Below are positions 1 through 7,631 of a stretch of DNA of 14,517 nucleotides, piece after piece. Origin of the DNA: Chryseobacterium sp. (GTDB lineage Bacteria; Bacteroidota; Bacteroidia; Flavobacteriales; Weeksellaceae); NCBI GenBank assembly GCA_003852805.1, contig RDDY01000089.1:1-14517 (forward strand), read 5' to 3'. The notes below the pieces were generated by a model. That model did not search any database, was not told where the DNA came from, and saw only the letters and a program-made list of their open reading frames with translations. The position numbers and the translations under genes are program-made. Every line of letters begins with the position of its first letter. Positions within the stretch are counted from its first letter, which is position 1.

Positions 1-81
1 CCACCCCCCCCTCCCCCCCCCCCGCAGCACCCACCATCGCTCCTCCCCTCTCCTCTCACCCTCACTTACTTTTTTTTTTAT
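1..81. other. Low-complexity C/T-rich contig end, probably artefact
   Basis: The first ~80 bases are almost entirely C and T, with long C runs and then a run of nine T. Composition changes abruptly to normal coding sequence at about base 82-88. The murC reading frame stays open through this stretch, but only because C/T-rich codons rarely make stops; the encoded Pro/Leu/Ser/Phe string does not resemble MurC. The simplest reading is poor-quality sequence or a misassembled contig end. A real polypyrimidine tract inside murC is very unlikely, because MurC should continue here with its ATP-binding region. Confidence 0.75.
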
Positions 82-984
82 TTTATCTACAACGGCAACG
101 ATATTTCAGTGGTGGAAGCCGATGAATTCGATCGATCGTTCTTGAACCTGAAACCAACCGTTGCCTGCATCACCTCGACGGACGCAGACCATCTCGATAT
201 TTACGGCGACAGCGCTTCCATAGAAAAATCTTTCCGTGACTTTGCTTCTTTGGTTCCGGAAGATCAAGATTTGTATATTAGGAAAGGAATAAACGTCGGC
301 AGGCAGGCACGTATGTATGCGGTGGACGAGCCGGCAGATTTCTGGTCGGACAATATCCGCATGATCGATGACAAAACTTACTTCGATTTTCATGCGGGCG
401 ATGAAGTGGTCACTGATTTCGTTTGGGATATTCCCGGCGTGCACAATGTGGAAAACGCCACGGTAGCCATTGCAATGGTGAAAAGTTTGGGAGCCGATTA
501 TGCCGCCCTCAAAACAGGAATTGCTACCTTCAAAGGGATAAAGCGTCGGTTTACCAAACATCGCTTCGGCAGCGGCAAAATATATATCGATGATTACGCG
601 CACCACCCCACCGAGTTGGACGCAGCCATCGGTTCAATCAGGAAGTTCTATCCCGGGAAAAAGCTTCTCGTCGTATTTCAGCCGCATCTGTTCAGCCGTA
701 CGCGCGACTTTGCGGATGACTTTGCCAGAAGTCTCTCGCAAGGGGACGAGCTTTTGTTGCTGGATATTTATCCCGCACGCGAATTGCCGATAGAAGGCGT
801 TACGTCCGAATGGCTGTGCGAGAAAGTGACAACGGCTCACAGGGCGGTATGCAGCTTGCAAGGAGCCTTGGCTTTGATTAAAGAAAAAGAATTTGAAATA
901 TTGCTGACCGTGGGCGCGGGCAACATTGACACACTGTATGATCCTATTGTAGAGTGGCTTTCCCGGGAAGACAACGCCTTGTAG
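82..984 (+). CDS. murC: UDP-N-acetylmuramate--L-alanine ligase MurC, 5'-truncated
   Basis: This is the cytoplasmic Mur ligase that uses ATP to join L-alanine to UDP-MurNAc, the first amino-acid step of peptidoglycan precursor synthesis. About 300 codons remain of an enzyme usually near 460 residues, so the UDP-binding N-terminal domain and the GTHGKTT-type ATP loop are missing. Counting from the GTG at 109, the sequence shows EADEFDRSF (central domain), DADHLDIYG, the ligase motif GVHNVENATVA, DDYAHHPTE, FQPHLFSRTRDF and GAGNIDT, all characteristic of MurC. The GTG at 109 is internal, not a real start: the frame reads sensibly upstream through NGNDIS to about base 88 before reaching junk sequence. 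ftsQ begins 4 nt after the TAG stop, the expected order in Bacteroidota. Confidence 0.95.
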   Translation, partial: FIYNGNDISVVEADEFDRSFLNLKPTVACITSTDADHLDIYGDSASIEKSFRDFASLVPEDQDLYIRKGINVGRQARMYAVDEPADFWSDNIRMIDDKTYFDFHAGDEVVTDFVWDIPGVHNVENATVAIAMVKSLGADYAALKTGIATFKGIKRRFTKHRFGSGKIYIDDYAHHPTELDAAIGSIRKFYPGKKLLVVFQPHLFSRTRDFADDFARSLSQGDELLLLDIYPARELPIEGVTSEWLCEKVTTAHRAVCSLQGALALIKEKEFEILLTVGAGNIDTLYDPIVEWLSREDNAL

Positions 985-988
985 AAGA

Positions 989-1780
989 ATGAAGAACAAA
1001 TACAGAATACTGAAGATCTTTGTGGTGGTAGTGCTTTTGGCATTCCTGCTCAACTTCTCGTTGAACAGATTCAACGGCAAGAAGTTGGAAGATGTCCGTA
1101 TTCAGATGATTCAGTCAGAGCCTGTGCAGTTTGTCAGCGACCGGGATATCCGCGGTATGGTAAAGCATACGAATCCCGAAATGAAAATCGGCACACTGGA
1201 TATTCCGGGATTGGAGAAGCAGTTGAGAACCCTGCCGTCCGTAGACAGCGCAAATGTTTATTTGAATCTCAACGGTACATTGAACCTCGATATCAAGCAG
1301 CGGGTGCCGGTTATGCGCGTCAACAACGGCAGCCAGAATTATTATGTAGACCGAGACGGTACGGAGTTTCCGCTGTCGCCGCATTATGCGCATCCGTGTA
1401 TGCTGGTTTCGGGGCATATTCCCAAAGACGATTACAAAGGAATAGTACAACTGATAGACGCCATCAACAGTGACAAATTCACCAAGCGTTTTTTCGTGGG
1501 GATAGCGCGCCATAACGACAGCTACTTCCTGCTGACAGACGACGGCAATTATAAAGTAGAACTCGGAGGTCTGGAGAGACCGGCGTATAAGTTGAAAGGT
1601 TTCAAGACCTTTTTAGAGAAATATTTGGTCTACCAGAATCCGCAAAAATATTCAAAAGTATCGTTGCGCTTTGATAACCAAATTGTCACTACTTTACGGA
1701 AAGGATTTACATCAGAGTTGGACAGTCTGATGAAGCAGCCCATCGTCAATGAAATAGCTCCGGGAATGGGAGCCGATTAA
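989..1780 (+). CDS. ftsQ: Cell division protein FtsQ
   Basis: FtsQ is a bitopic inner-membrane divisome protein that links early cytoplasmic ring proteins to the later periplasmic septal machinery. The 263-residue product has a short basic N-terminus (KNKYR), one hydrophobic segment at about residues 8-25 and a long non-cytoplasmic part. Residues ~37-105 fit the POTRA domain (VQFVSDRDIRG, then a stretch ending LRTLPSVDSANVYLNLNGTL). They are followed by the FtsQ beta domain with IKQRVPVMRV and YYVDRDGTEFPL, a pattern typical of the family. It lies between murC (4 nt) and ftsA (36 nt) and is almost certainly cotranscribed with them. The family is poorly conserved, so the call rests on these motifs plus position. 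Confidence 0.93.
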   Translation: MKNKYRILKIFVVVVLLAFLLNFSLNRFNGKKLEDVRIQMIQSEPVQFVSDRDIRGMVKHTNPEMKIGTLDIPGLEKQLRTLPSVDSANVYLNLNGTLNLDIKQRVPVMRVNNGSQNYYVDRDGTEFPLSPHYAHPCMLVSGHIPKDDYKGIVQLIDAINSDKFTKRFFVGIARHNDSYFLLTDDGNYKVELGGLERPAYKLKGFKTFLEKYLVYQNPQKYSKVSLRFDNQIVTTLRKGFTSELDSLMKQPIVNEIAPGMGAD

Positions 1781-1816
1781 ACACAAAGAGAACAGTCAAT
1801 TAGAAATATAGGGAAT

Positions 1817-3175
1817 ATGGAAACACGCGAATATTCAGTAGGATTGGATATAGGCACCACAAAAATTGTTGCGATTGTGGGCCGCAGAAATGCGCACGGC
1901 AAGATAGAGATTATGGGCGTGGGCAAAGCCAAGAGTTTGGGGGTGCACAAAGGCATCGTCAATAATATTGCACAGACCATCGGGTCCATCCGTGCAGCCG
2001 TGGATGAGGCCGAGAAAAGCGCGGGCGTACCCATTACCAATGTCACCGTCGGCATTGCGGGAAAGCACATCCGCAGCCTCCAGCACTCGGACTACATCAT
2101 GCGTGAAAATCCCGAAGCTTACATTACCGAGAGCGATATAGAGCAGCTGAAAAATCAGGTGAAGAAACTCGTGATGCTACCGGGCGAAGAGATAATTCAC
2201 GTGTTGCCCCAAGATTACAAAGTAGATTCCGATGGCGAGATCCATGAACCGATCGGGATGCACGGCAAACGCTTGGAAGCCAATTTCCATGTAGTGGTGG
2301 GACAGATGGGCTCCATCCGCAACATTGTACGCTGCGTAAAAGAGGCAGGCTTAGTCATGGAATCCTTGACTCTCGAACCGTTGGCGTCGTCCGAAGCGGT
2401 ACTCACACACGACGAAAAAGAAGCCGGCGTGGCTATTGTAGACATTGGCGGCGGCACCACCGATATCGCAATTTTCAAAGATAATATCATCCGCCACACC
2501 TGCGTTATTCCGTACGGCGGTGGCATTATTTCCGAAGACATCAAAGAAGGCTGCTCGATCATTGAAAAACATGCCGAGCAATTGAAAGTAAAATTCGGTT
2601 CCGCTATTCCCGAACTGGAAAAAGATTCTACCTTTGTCACCATTCCCGGTTTGTATGACAGACCGGCAAAAGAGATCTCTTTGCGCACGCTTGCCAGCAT
2701 CATCAATGCGCGAGTGGAGGAGATTTTGGAAATGATAAATACCGAGCTGAAAGCCTACGGTGCGTATGAGCAAAAAAAGAAACTCATTGCGGGGATTGTG
2801 TTGACGGGCGGCGGTTCCAACCTGAAGAACCTGCGTCAGTTGGCCAATTATATCACAGGCTTTGATGCGCGTATCGGCTTTGCAAACGAGTATGTGGCCA
2901 ACGATAAGAACCAGTATCTGAGAGGCCCCGAATACGCTACGTCCATCGGTTTATTGATGGAAAGCCTGAAGATCAGGGACAACAGACCACAGGCAGAGGA
3001 AGAGCCGGTTGCTGCCGCGGAAACCACAACCGAGCAGGTTGAAACGGAAGAGCCGCAGGGAGAGGTTGTCACCGATACAGATCCTAAAGAAGTGAAAAAA
3101 GTAAAGAACAAAAAACCAACGTTCGGCCAAACACTTCTGGACAAGGTGAAAAAGTTTTTTGAAGAAGTAGAATAA
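1817..3175 (+). CDS. ftsA: Cell division protein FtsA
   Basis: FtsA is an actin-like ATPase that anchors FtsZ polymers to the inner face of the membrane and recruits later divisome proteins. The 452-residue product has the actin-fold phosphate-1 motif DIGTTKIVAIVG at residues 11-22, the phosphate-2 motif VDIGGGTTDIAIF at 208-220 and the adenosine motif LTGGGSNLKNL at 329-339. The FtsA-specific 1C/SHS2 insertion lies at roughly 85-165. After the core (to ~385) comes an acidic, Glu/Thr-rich linker. The C-terminal helix (FGQTLLDKVKKFFEE, about 436-450) is amphipathic and basic, matching the usual membrane-targeting sequence. The gene sits 36 nt after ftsQ and 15 nt before ftsZ. The ATG at 1817 puts the actin motif at the normal distance from the N-terminus. 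Confidence 0.97.
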   Translation: METREYSVGLDIGTTKIVAIVGRRNAHGKIEIMGVGKAKSLGVHKGIVNNIAQTIGSIRAAVDEAEKSAGVPITNVTVGIAGKHIRSLQHSDYIMRENPEAYITESDIEQLKNQVKKLVMLPGEEIIHVLPQDYKVDSDGEIHEPIGMHGKRLEANFHVVVGQMGSIRNIVRCVKEAGLVMESLTLEPLASSEAVLTHDEKEAGVAIVDIGGGTTDIAIFKDNIIRHTCVIPYGGGIISEDIKEGCSIIEKHAEQLKVKFGSAIPELEKDSTFVTIPGLYDRPAKEISLRTLASIINARVEEILEMINTELKAYGAYEQKKKLIAGIVLTGGGSNLKNLRQLANYITGFDARIGFANEYVANDKNQYLRGPEYATSIGLLMESLKIRDNRPQAEEEPVAAAETTTEQVETEEPQGEVVTDTDPKEVKKVKNKKPTFGQTLLDKVKKFFEEVE

Positions 3176-3190
3176 TATAAGACCACAGAT

Positions 3191-4930
3191 ATGGAAAATA
3201 GCAATACAACACACGGGTTTTCCTTCGATCTTCCCAAAGGGAATTCCTCAATTATAAAAGTCATCGGTGTAGGTGGCGGTGGCAACAATGCACTGAAGCA
3301 CATGTACGAACGCGGCATCTTTGGTGTAGATTTCGTCATCTGCAATACAGATTCTCAGACCTTGGACAACAACCCGGTTCCCAATAAAGTTCAACTCGGT
3401 GTTTCCACCACCGAAGGCCTAGGTGCAGGCGCAGACCCCGAAGTGGGCGAGAAGGCAGCCATCGAAAGCATGGACGATATCAAAGCCGCTTTGGGCAGCA
3501 ACACAAAAATGGTTTTTATCACCGCGGGCATGGGCGGAGGTACCGGCACGGGCGCTGCACCGGTCATTGCAAAAGCCGCAAAAGAGGCCGGAATCTTAAC
3601 GGTGGGCATCGTGACCATTCCGTTCAGTTTTGAAGGCAAGCGCAGATTGGAGCAGGCCGAAACCGGTTTGGATAAGCTTCGTGCCAATGTCGATTCTTTG
3701 ATTGTTATCAACAACGACAAATTGCGCCAGCAGTTCGGCAATCTTGGTTTCAAATCGGGTTTCGCCAAGGCCGATGAAGTTTTGACAAACGCCGCAAAAG
3801 GCATGGCCGAGGTGATCACCGGTTATTTCGACGTGAACATCGACTTCCGAGATGCTAAGTCCGTGCTTCAAAACAGCGGCACAGCTCTTATGTCCAACGG
3901 TGTTGCATCGGGCGAGAACAAAGCCGAAGAAGCTGTTAAAAAAGCACTGGATTCGCCATTGTTGAACGACAATAAAATTACCGGCGCCAAGAATGTATTG
4001 CTGTTGATCCGCAGCGGGTCAGAAGAAGTTACCATGGACGAGATCGGCGTAATCATGGATCATATCCAAGAAGAAGCGGGCAATACCGCCGACATTATAT
4101 TCGGTGTCGGGTCTGACGAAGAGTTGGGCGATGCAGTGAGCGTCTTGGTCATTGCTACCGGTTTTTCCAAAGACCATCAGAAACACGCAGGACCCACCGA
4201 AAAAGTGATTCACGCTCTGCATGACGAGGCGAAGCCTGTTGCACAAAGAGAATCTCCGTTCCGCACAATGGCTCAAGAGGAGACAACCGATCGTCCCAAA
4301 CACAAAGACTTCTTCCGTCTCGATGATGAAGACGACGGCCCTGCACCTGAGTTTCCAATCAATTCGGCAGAGACAGCAGGCCAAGCAGCCCGAAGCTTTT
4401 CCCGCGAAGTGACCGATGTCGAATTCTTTGACCATAATGAACAAAGCACCTCATTCGGCAACGAGAGATGGCAGTTGGAAAACGACCCGGAAAATTTCAG
4501 CCTTTTCAGCTTCACGAAGTTTGAAGACGAGCCGAATCAGTCTGCGGAGCAGGATGAAGATGTCTCGTCCGTAGAATACAAATTTGCTTCAGAGCAATCC
4601 GGTACAACGGATGGTACCACAGAGCTTCCCGCCGCTTCCAAGACCGAGGAGAGCGATGAGGATGAATTTGTCTTCATAGAGAAGAAACCCGAAATGGATG
4701 AAGCACGCGCAAAGTCGGAGGAACGCCGCAATAAGTTGAGAGAGTTCAACACGCGTTACCGTTCCACCGATGCCGAAGTGGAATTTGAGACCATTCCTGC
4801 ATTCAGAAGAAAGAACATCTCTATAGATGACAGCCCTGCTTCGGAAAACCGCATCAGTTCATTCATCAAAGAAGACGGTGGCCGCATGCAATTGCGTGAA
4901 AACCGTTTTCTGAACAAAGACGTCGACTAA
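3191..4930 (+). CDS. ftsZ: Cell division protein FtsZ with long C-terminal linker
   Basis: FtsZ is the tubulin-like GTPase that polymerises into the division ring. In this 579-residue product the N-terminal nucleotide-binding fold begins with KVIGVGGGGNNA (23-34). The tubulin signature GGGTGTG is at 115-121, and the T7 catalytic loop NIDFRD at 216-221 keeps both acidic residues. The globular core ends near residue 330 (VLVIATGF). From ~335 to ~530 is an acidic, low-complexity linker. The conserved partner-binding peptide IPAFRRKN follows at 535-542, then about 37 more residues ending NRFLNKDVD, a tail seen in Bacteroidota FtsZ. E. coli FtsZ is 383 residues, so the extra length is mostly linker. 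It follows ftsA by 15 nt and precedes yqeY by 3 nt. Confidence 0.97.
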   Translation: MENSNTTHGFSFDLPKGNSSIIKVIGVGGGGNNALKHMYERGIFGVDFVICNTDSQTLDNNPVPNKVQLGVSTTEGLGAGADPEVGEKAAIESMDDIKAALGSNTKMVFITAGMGGGTGTGAAPVIAKAAKEAGILTVGIVTIPFSFEGKRRLEQAETGLDKLRANVDSLIVINNDKLRQQFGNLGFKSGFAKADEVLTNAAKGMAEVITGYFDVNIDFRDAKSVLQNSGTALMSNGVASGENKAEEAVKKALDSPLLNDNKITGAKNVLLLIRSGSEEVTMDEIGVIMDHIQEEAGNTADIIFGVGSDEELGDAVSVLVIATGFSKDHQKHAGPTEKVIHALHDEAKPVAQRESPFRTMAQEETTDRPKHKDFFRLDDEDDGPAPEFPINSAETAGQAARSFSREVTDVEFFDHNEQSTSFGNERWQLENDPENFSLFSFTKFEDEPNQSAEQDEDVSSVEYKFASEQSGTTDGTTELPAASKTEESDEDEFVFIEKKPEMDEARAKSEERRNKLREFNTRYRSTDAEVEFETIPAFRRKNISIDDSPASENRISSFIKEDGGRMQLRENRFLNKDVD

Positions 4931-4933
4931 ACC

Positions 4934-5386
4934 ATGAGTCTGGAAAATAAAATAAACGAAGCCGTAAAGGCTGCCATGAAAGAGAAGAACCGCGTGGCGC
5001 TGGATGCTCTTCGCGCCGTTAAAGCACAGATTCTCTTGCAGAAAACGGAAGGCAAAGGCACCGAGCTGACAGAGGAACAAGAAGTAGCAATACTTCAGCG
5101 TATGGTAAAACAGCGCCGAGATTCTGCACAGCAGTTCTCTGCTCAAAACAGAGAGGATCTGGCAGAAGTGGAAAACGCACAAATCGAAGTGATCGAGAAG
5201 TTCTTGCCCGAGCAGTTATCACCGGAGGAATTGATCGCTGAGATCGAACGCATAATTGCCGAAACCGGTGCGGCAGGACCGCAAGATTTGGGAAAGGTGA
5301 TGGGCGTGGCCACCAAGAGTTTGGCAGGCAAATCCGATGGCAAATCCATCTCTGAGACTGCGCGCCGCCTGCTGGCCGCTCTATAA
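4934..5386 (+). CDS. GatB/YqeY domain protein
   Basis: This is a small cytoplasmic protein of the YqeY family, related to the tRNA-binding tail domain of the GatB amidotransferase subunit. Its biological role is not established; association with tRNA or aminoacylation is inferred from the domain. The 150-residue length is typical of stand-alone YqeY. Visible family features are the N-terminal helix with KAAMKEKNRVALDALRAVKA, the central KQRRDSAQQF, the EIEVIEKFLP-like segment (QIEVIEKFLPEQLSPEEL) and the C-terminal GKVMGVATKSLAGKSDGK. Start ATG 4934 is 3 nt after the ftsZ stop, so it is probably cotranslated or cotranscribed with ftsZ. A terminator closes the operon 24 nt downstream. This ftsZ-yqeY pairing is common in Bacteroidota. 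Confidence 0.93.
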   Translation: MSLENKINEAVKAAMKEKNRVALDALRAVKAQILLQKTEGKGTELTEEQEVAILQRMVKQRRDSAQQFSAQNREDLAEVENAQIEVIEKFLPEQLSPEELIAEIERIIAETGAAGPQDLGKVMGVATKSLAGKSDGKSISETARRLLAAL

Positions 5387-5409
5387 ACAACCTATATTAT
5401 TGACTGTTG

Positions 5410-5435
5410 CCCGATGCCCGAAAGCATCGGGTTTT
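5410..5435 (+). terminator. Rho-independent terminator after the dcw operon
   Basis: An 8-bp GC-rich perfect stem (CCCGATGC pairs with GCATCGGG) encloses a 6-nt loop and is followed by TTTT. It starts 24 nt after the yqeY stop and separates the division operon from the bacilliredoxin gene. Confidence 0.85.
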
Positions 5436-5473
5436 GTCATTCCGGCAGTCCCCGAAGGAAGGCACATTTTTCG

Positions 5474-5481
5474 TACCTTTG
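5474..5481 (+). promoter_or_regulatory. Predicted Bacteroidota -7 promoter element (TACCTTTG)
   Basis: The octamer matches the Bacteroidota sigma-ABfr -7 consensus TAnnTTTG. It lies 46 nt upstream of the bacilliredoxin ATG and downstream of the dcw terminator, the expected place for a promoter. I see no clear TTTG -33 partner at the usual spacing, so this rests on the -7 box and context. Confidence 0.6.
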
Positions 5482-5527
5482 CTTGCGTACAGAATAACGA
5501 AATTAATATAAAAACAATCCATTTATT

Positions 5528-5938
5528 ATGTATCCAACAGACTTGGTAATGCCTATGAAGGCAGAGCTTACAGATAACGGTTTTCAGGATCTTACCACCG
5601 CATCAGAGGTTAGCGGGGCGTTGCAACAGAGTGGCACTACGCTGCTGGTCATTAACTCCGTATGCGGCTGTGCGGCAGGTGCGGCGCGTCCGGGCGTGGT
5701 GGCATCGCTTTCCGGCGACAAAAAGCCCGATCACTTGGTAACTGCTTTTGCAGGTTATGATTTAGACGCGGTAGCAGAGGCACGCAAGCATCTTGCACCG
5801 TTTCCTCCGTCTTCGCCAAGCGTGGCACTCTTCAAGGACGGCGAACTGGTACACATGCTGGAGCGTCACCACATCGAAGGAAACCCTGCGGGCGCCATTG
5901 CGGCAAACCTTCAGGCAGCTTACGACGAATACTGTTAA
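5528..5938 (+). CDS. BrxA/BrxB-family bacilliredoxin (YphP/YqiW, DUF1094)
   Basis: This is a 136-residue thioredoxin-fold protein of the bacilliredoxin family, cytoplasmic with no signal peptide. In Firmicutes, members remove bacillithiol from S-bacillithiolated proteins; the physiological thiol partner in this organism is unknown. Family features are the start MYPTDLVMPMKAEL, the redox motif Cys46-Gly-Cys48 in INSVCGCAAGAARPG, and the later SPSVALFKDGELVHMLERHHIEG segment with its conserved histidines. The very last residue is an additional Cys. The gene is monocistronic: terminators flank it on both sides and a TAnnTTTG element precedes it. ATG 5528 gives the family's normal N-terminus. Confidence 0.92.
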   Translation: MYPTDLVMPMKAELTDNGFQDLTTASEVSGALQQSGTTLLVINSVCGCAAGAARPGVVASLSGDKKPDHLVTAFAGYDLDAVAEARKHLAPFPPSSPSVALFKDGELVHMLERHHIEGNPAGAIAANLQAAYDEYC

Positions 5939-5959
5939 CAGCAGTTTTTTATCGCAATC

Positions 5960-5989
5960 AAAACGGCTCAGACTTTCGAGCCGTTTTTT
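5960..5989 (+). terminator. Rho-independent terminator after bacilliredoxin gene
   Basis: A 10-bp perfect stem (AAAACGGCTC with GAGCCGTTTT) around an 8-nt loop runs into six consecutive T (5984-5989). It begins 22 nt after the bacilliredoxin stop. The A-rich left arm and T-rich right arm would allow weak function on the other strand too, but no - strand gene ends here. Confidence 0.85.
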
Positions 5990-6026
5990 ATGCTTTTACG
6001 CGGAATATCCGATTCAAAATTTATCT

Positions 6027-6034
6027 TATCTTTG
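6027..6034 (+). promoter_or_regulatory. Predicted Bacteroidota -7 promoter element (TATCTTTG)
   Basis: This exact TAnnTTTG match lies 17 nt upstream of the GH3 start codon and just after the preceding terminator. The implied leader is only about 10 nt. An obvious TTTG -33 element at the standard spacing is not visible. Confidence 0.6.
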
Positions 6035-6051
6035 TTGAGATACATGGCTTT

Positions 6052-7572
6052 ATGGCTACAAAAATGCTCTTCAATTCTGTGGTAAACTGGTTCATCGGAC
6101 GACGGATGGATCAGATAAAACACTTTTTGAGACACCCTGTAGAATGCCAACAGGAGATTCTTTTTTCACAACTTTTCTTAGCCGAGGATACAGAATACGG
6201 CAGAAAATACGGTTTCAAAAACATAAAGAGTTACCACGATTTTCGCCGGCAAGTCCCCATCGTTTCTTATGAAGATTTCGAATCTTATATTGAGAAGGCG
6301 CGGCAGGGACAATCGGATATTATTTGGCCCGGAGCCATTCGGCGTTTTGCCAAATCCAGTGGCACCACCAACGCAAAAAGCAAGTTTATCCCCATTACCG
6401 ACGAGAGTTTACAGGACTGCCATTACAAAGCCGGCAAAGACCTGATTTCCATTTATGTCAACAACCATCCTGAAAGTTGCCTGTTTCAGAATAAGAATTT
6501 AAGGCTCGGTGGCAGTGTGGAGGTGTATAAAGATTTCAAAACTCAGTTTGGCGACCTGTCGGCAATCCTTATCGAAAATCTGCCGTACTGGGTAGAGGTT
6601 ATCAATACACCTTGCCGGAAAGTGTCCTTGATGAGCGAATGGGAGACAAAACTCAGAGCCATTGTTTCGGAAGTCAAGAACGAGAAGGTGGGAAGCTTGA
6701 CCGGCGTACCGAGCTGGATGATGGTTCTGCTTCAGCGACTTTTAAAAGAAACCGGCAAAGATTCTATTGCTGAAATCTGGCCCGATCTGGAAGTCTTCTT
6801 TCACGGCGGTATCAGCTTTACGCCTTACAGAGAGCAATACCGCGCACTCATAGGCAAAGACATTAACTATTACGAAATTTACAACGCTTCCGAAGGCTTC
6901 TTCGGCATCCAAGACAGATCAAACAGTGACGAAATGTTGTTGATGTTGGATTACGGTATTTTCTATGAATTCATCCCGATGGATAAATTCAACCCCGACG
7001 ATTTGCAGGCGATTCCGCTTCAGGAGGTAGAAGTCGGGAAGAACTATGCGTTGGTCATCACCACCAACGGCGGGCTTTGGCGCTACCTTATTGGCGATAC
7101 CGTCAGGTTTACCTCTACGGATCCGTATCGTTTTAAAATCTCGGGACGCACGAAGCATTACATCAATGCTTTTGGCGAGGAGTTGATGATCGACAATGTA
7201 GAGGCGGCGCTGGCAAAAGCCTCGGCGGAGACAGGCGCCGGAATTGTAGATTATACCGGAGCGCCGATTTACATGAACGGCAACGCGTCCGGAGCGCATG
7301 AATGGATCATTGAGTTTTCACGTACGCCCTCGTGTCGGGATACTTTTACTACCATCTTTGACGAAACCTTGAAAACGCTGAATTCGGATTATGAGGCGAA
7401 ACGCTACAACGATATGACACTCAGGCGCCCCGTAATACACACTGCACGCGAAAATCTTTTTTATGATTGGATGGAGCAACGCGGCAAATTGGGCGGACAA
7501 AATAAAGTGCCGCGCCTGAGCAACGACAGGCAGTACATAGAACCTTTGCTGGAACTGAACTCATTCGCATAA
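6052..7572 (+). CDS. GH3 family (auxin-responsive GH3-like) protein
   Basis: This 506-residue protein belongs to the GH3 branch of the ANL adenylating superfamily. Plant GH3 enzymes adenylate a carboxylic acid such as auxin or jasmonate and couple it to an amino acid; bacterial members are common in Bacteroidota and their substrates are unknown to me. The ATP-binding loop is SSGTTNAKSKFIPIT at 102-116. YNASEGFFGIQD at 277-288 matches the second nucleotide motif (YxASEG). YLIGDTVRF at 345-353 and GRTKHYINAFGEEL at 365-378 match the hinge region and the start of the C-terminal lid. No membrane segment or signal peptide is seen, so it is likely cytoplasmic. ATG 6052 is preferred over ATG 6044, which is out of frame. 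The gene is monocistronic and converges on clpC. Confidence 0.93.
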   Translation: MATKMLFNSVVNWFIGRRMDQIKHFLRHPVECQQEILFSQLFLAEDTEYGRKYGFKNIKSYHDFRRQVPIVSYEDFESYIEKARQGQSDIIWPGAIRRFAKSSGTTNAKSKFIPITDESLQDCHYKAGKDLISIYVNNHPESCLFQNKNLRLGGSVEVYKDFKTQFGDLSAILIENLPYWVEVINTPCRKVSLMSEWETKLRAIVSEVKNEKVGSLTGVPSWMMVLLQRLLKETGKDSIAEIWPDLEVFFHGGISFTPYREQYRALIGKDINYYEIYNASEGFFGIQDRSNSDEMLLMLDYGIFYEFIPMDKFNPDDLQAIPLQEVEVGKNYALVITTNGGLWRYLIGDTVRFTSTDPYRFKISGRTKHYINAFGEELMIDNVEAALAKASAETGAGIVDYTGAPIYMNGNASGAHEWIIEFSRTPSCRDTFTTIFDETLKTLNSDYEAKRYNDMTLRRPVIHTARENLFYDWMEQRGKLGGQNKVPRLSNDRQYIEPLLELNSFA

Positions 7573-7617
7573 AAAATAGTTCGCCGGCGCGAAGCGCCGG
7601 CGAACTATTTTTTATGC
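7567..7617. terminator. Bidirectional terminator: perfect 24-bp inverted repeat
   Basis: Bases 7567-7590 and 7594-7617 are exact reverse complements around a 3-nt GAA loop. The core is GC-rich (TCGCCGGCGC side), flanked by A6 on the left and T6 on the right, so either strand yields a hairpin followed by U. The left arm includes the last codon and TAA stop of the GH3 gene, and the right end lies 14 nt beyond the clpC stop, which fits shared termination of two convergent genes. Confidence 0.92.
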
Positions 7618-7631
7618 TGATTAATAATTGC

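Noticed and set aside
109..111. GTG at 109 as a true murC start
   Set aside because: It falls in the middle of the Mur ligase central domain, and recognisable MurC-like sequence continues upstream to about base 88.
634..1080. 148-codon - strand open frame across the murC-ftsQ junction
   Set aside because: It is antisense to two well-supported genes and shows no domain features.
4220..4412. Short + strand ORF inside the FtsZ linker region
   Set aside because: It is an out-of-frame shadow of the linker codons with no start signal or homology.
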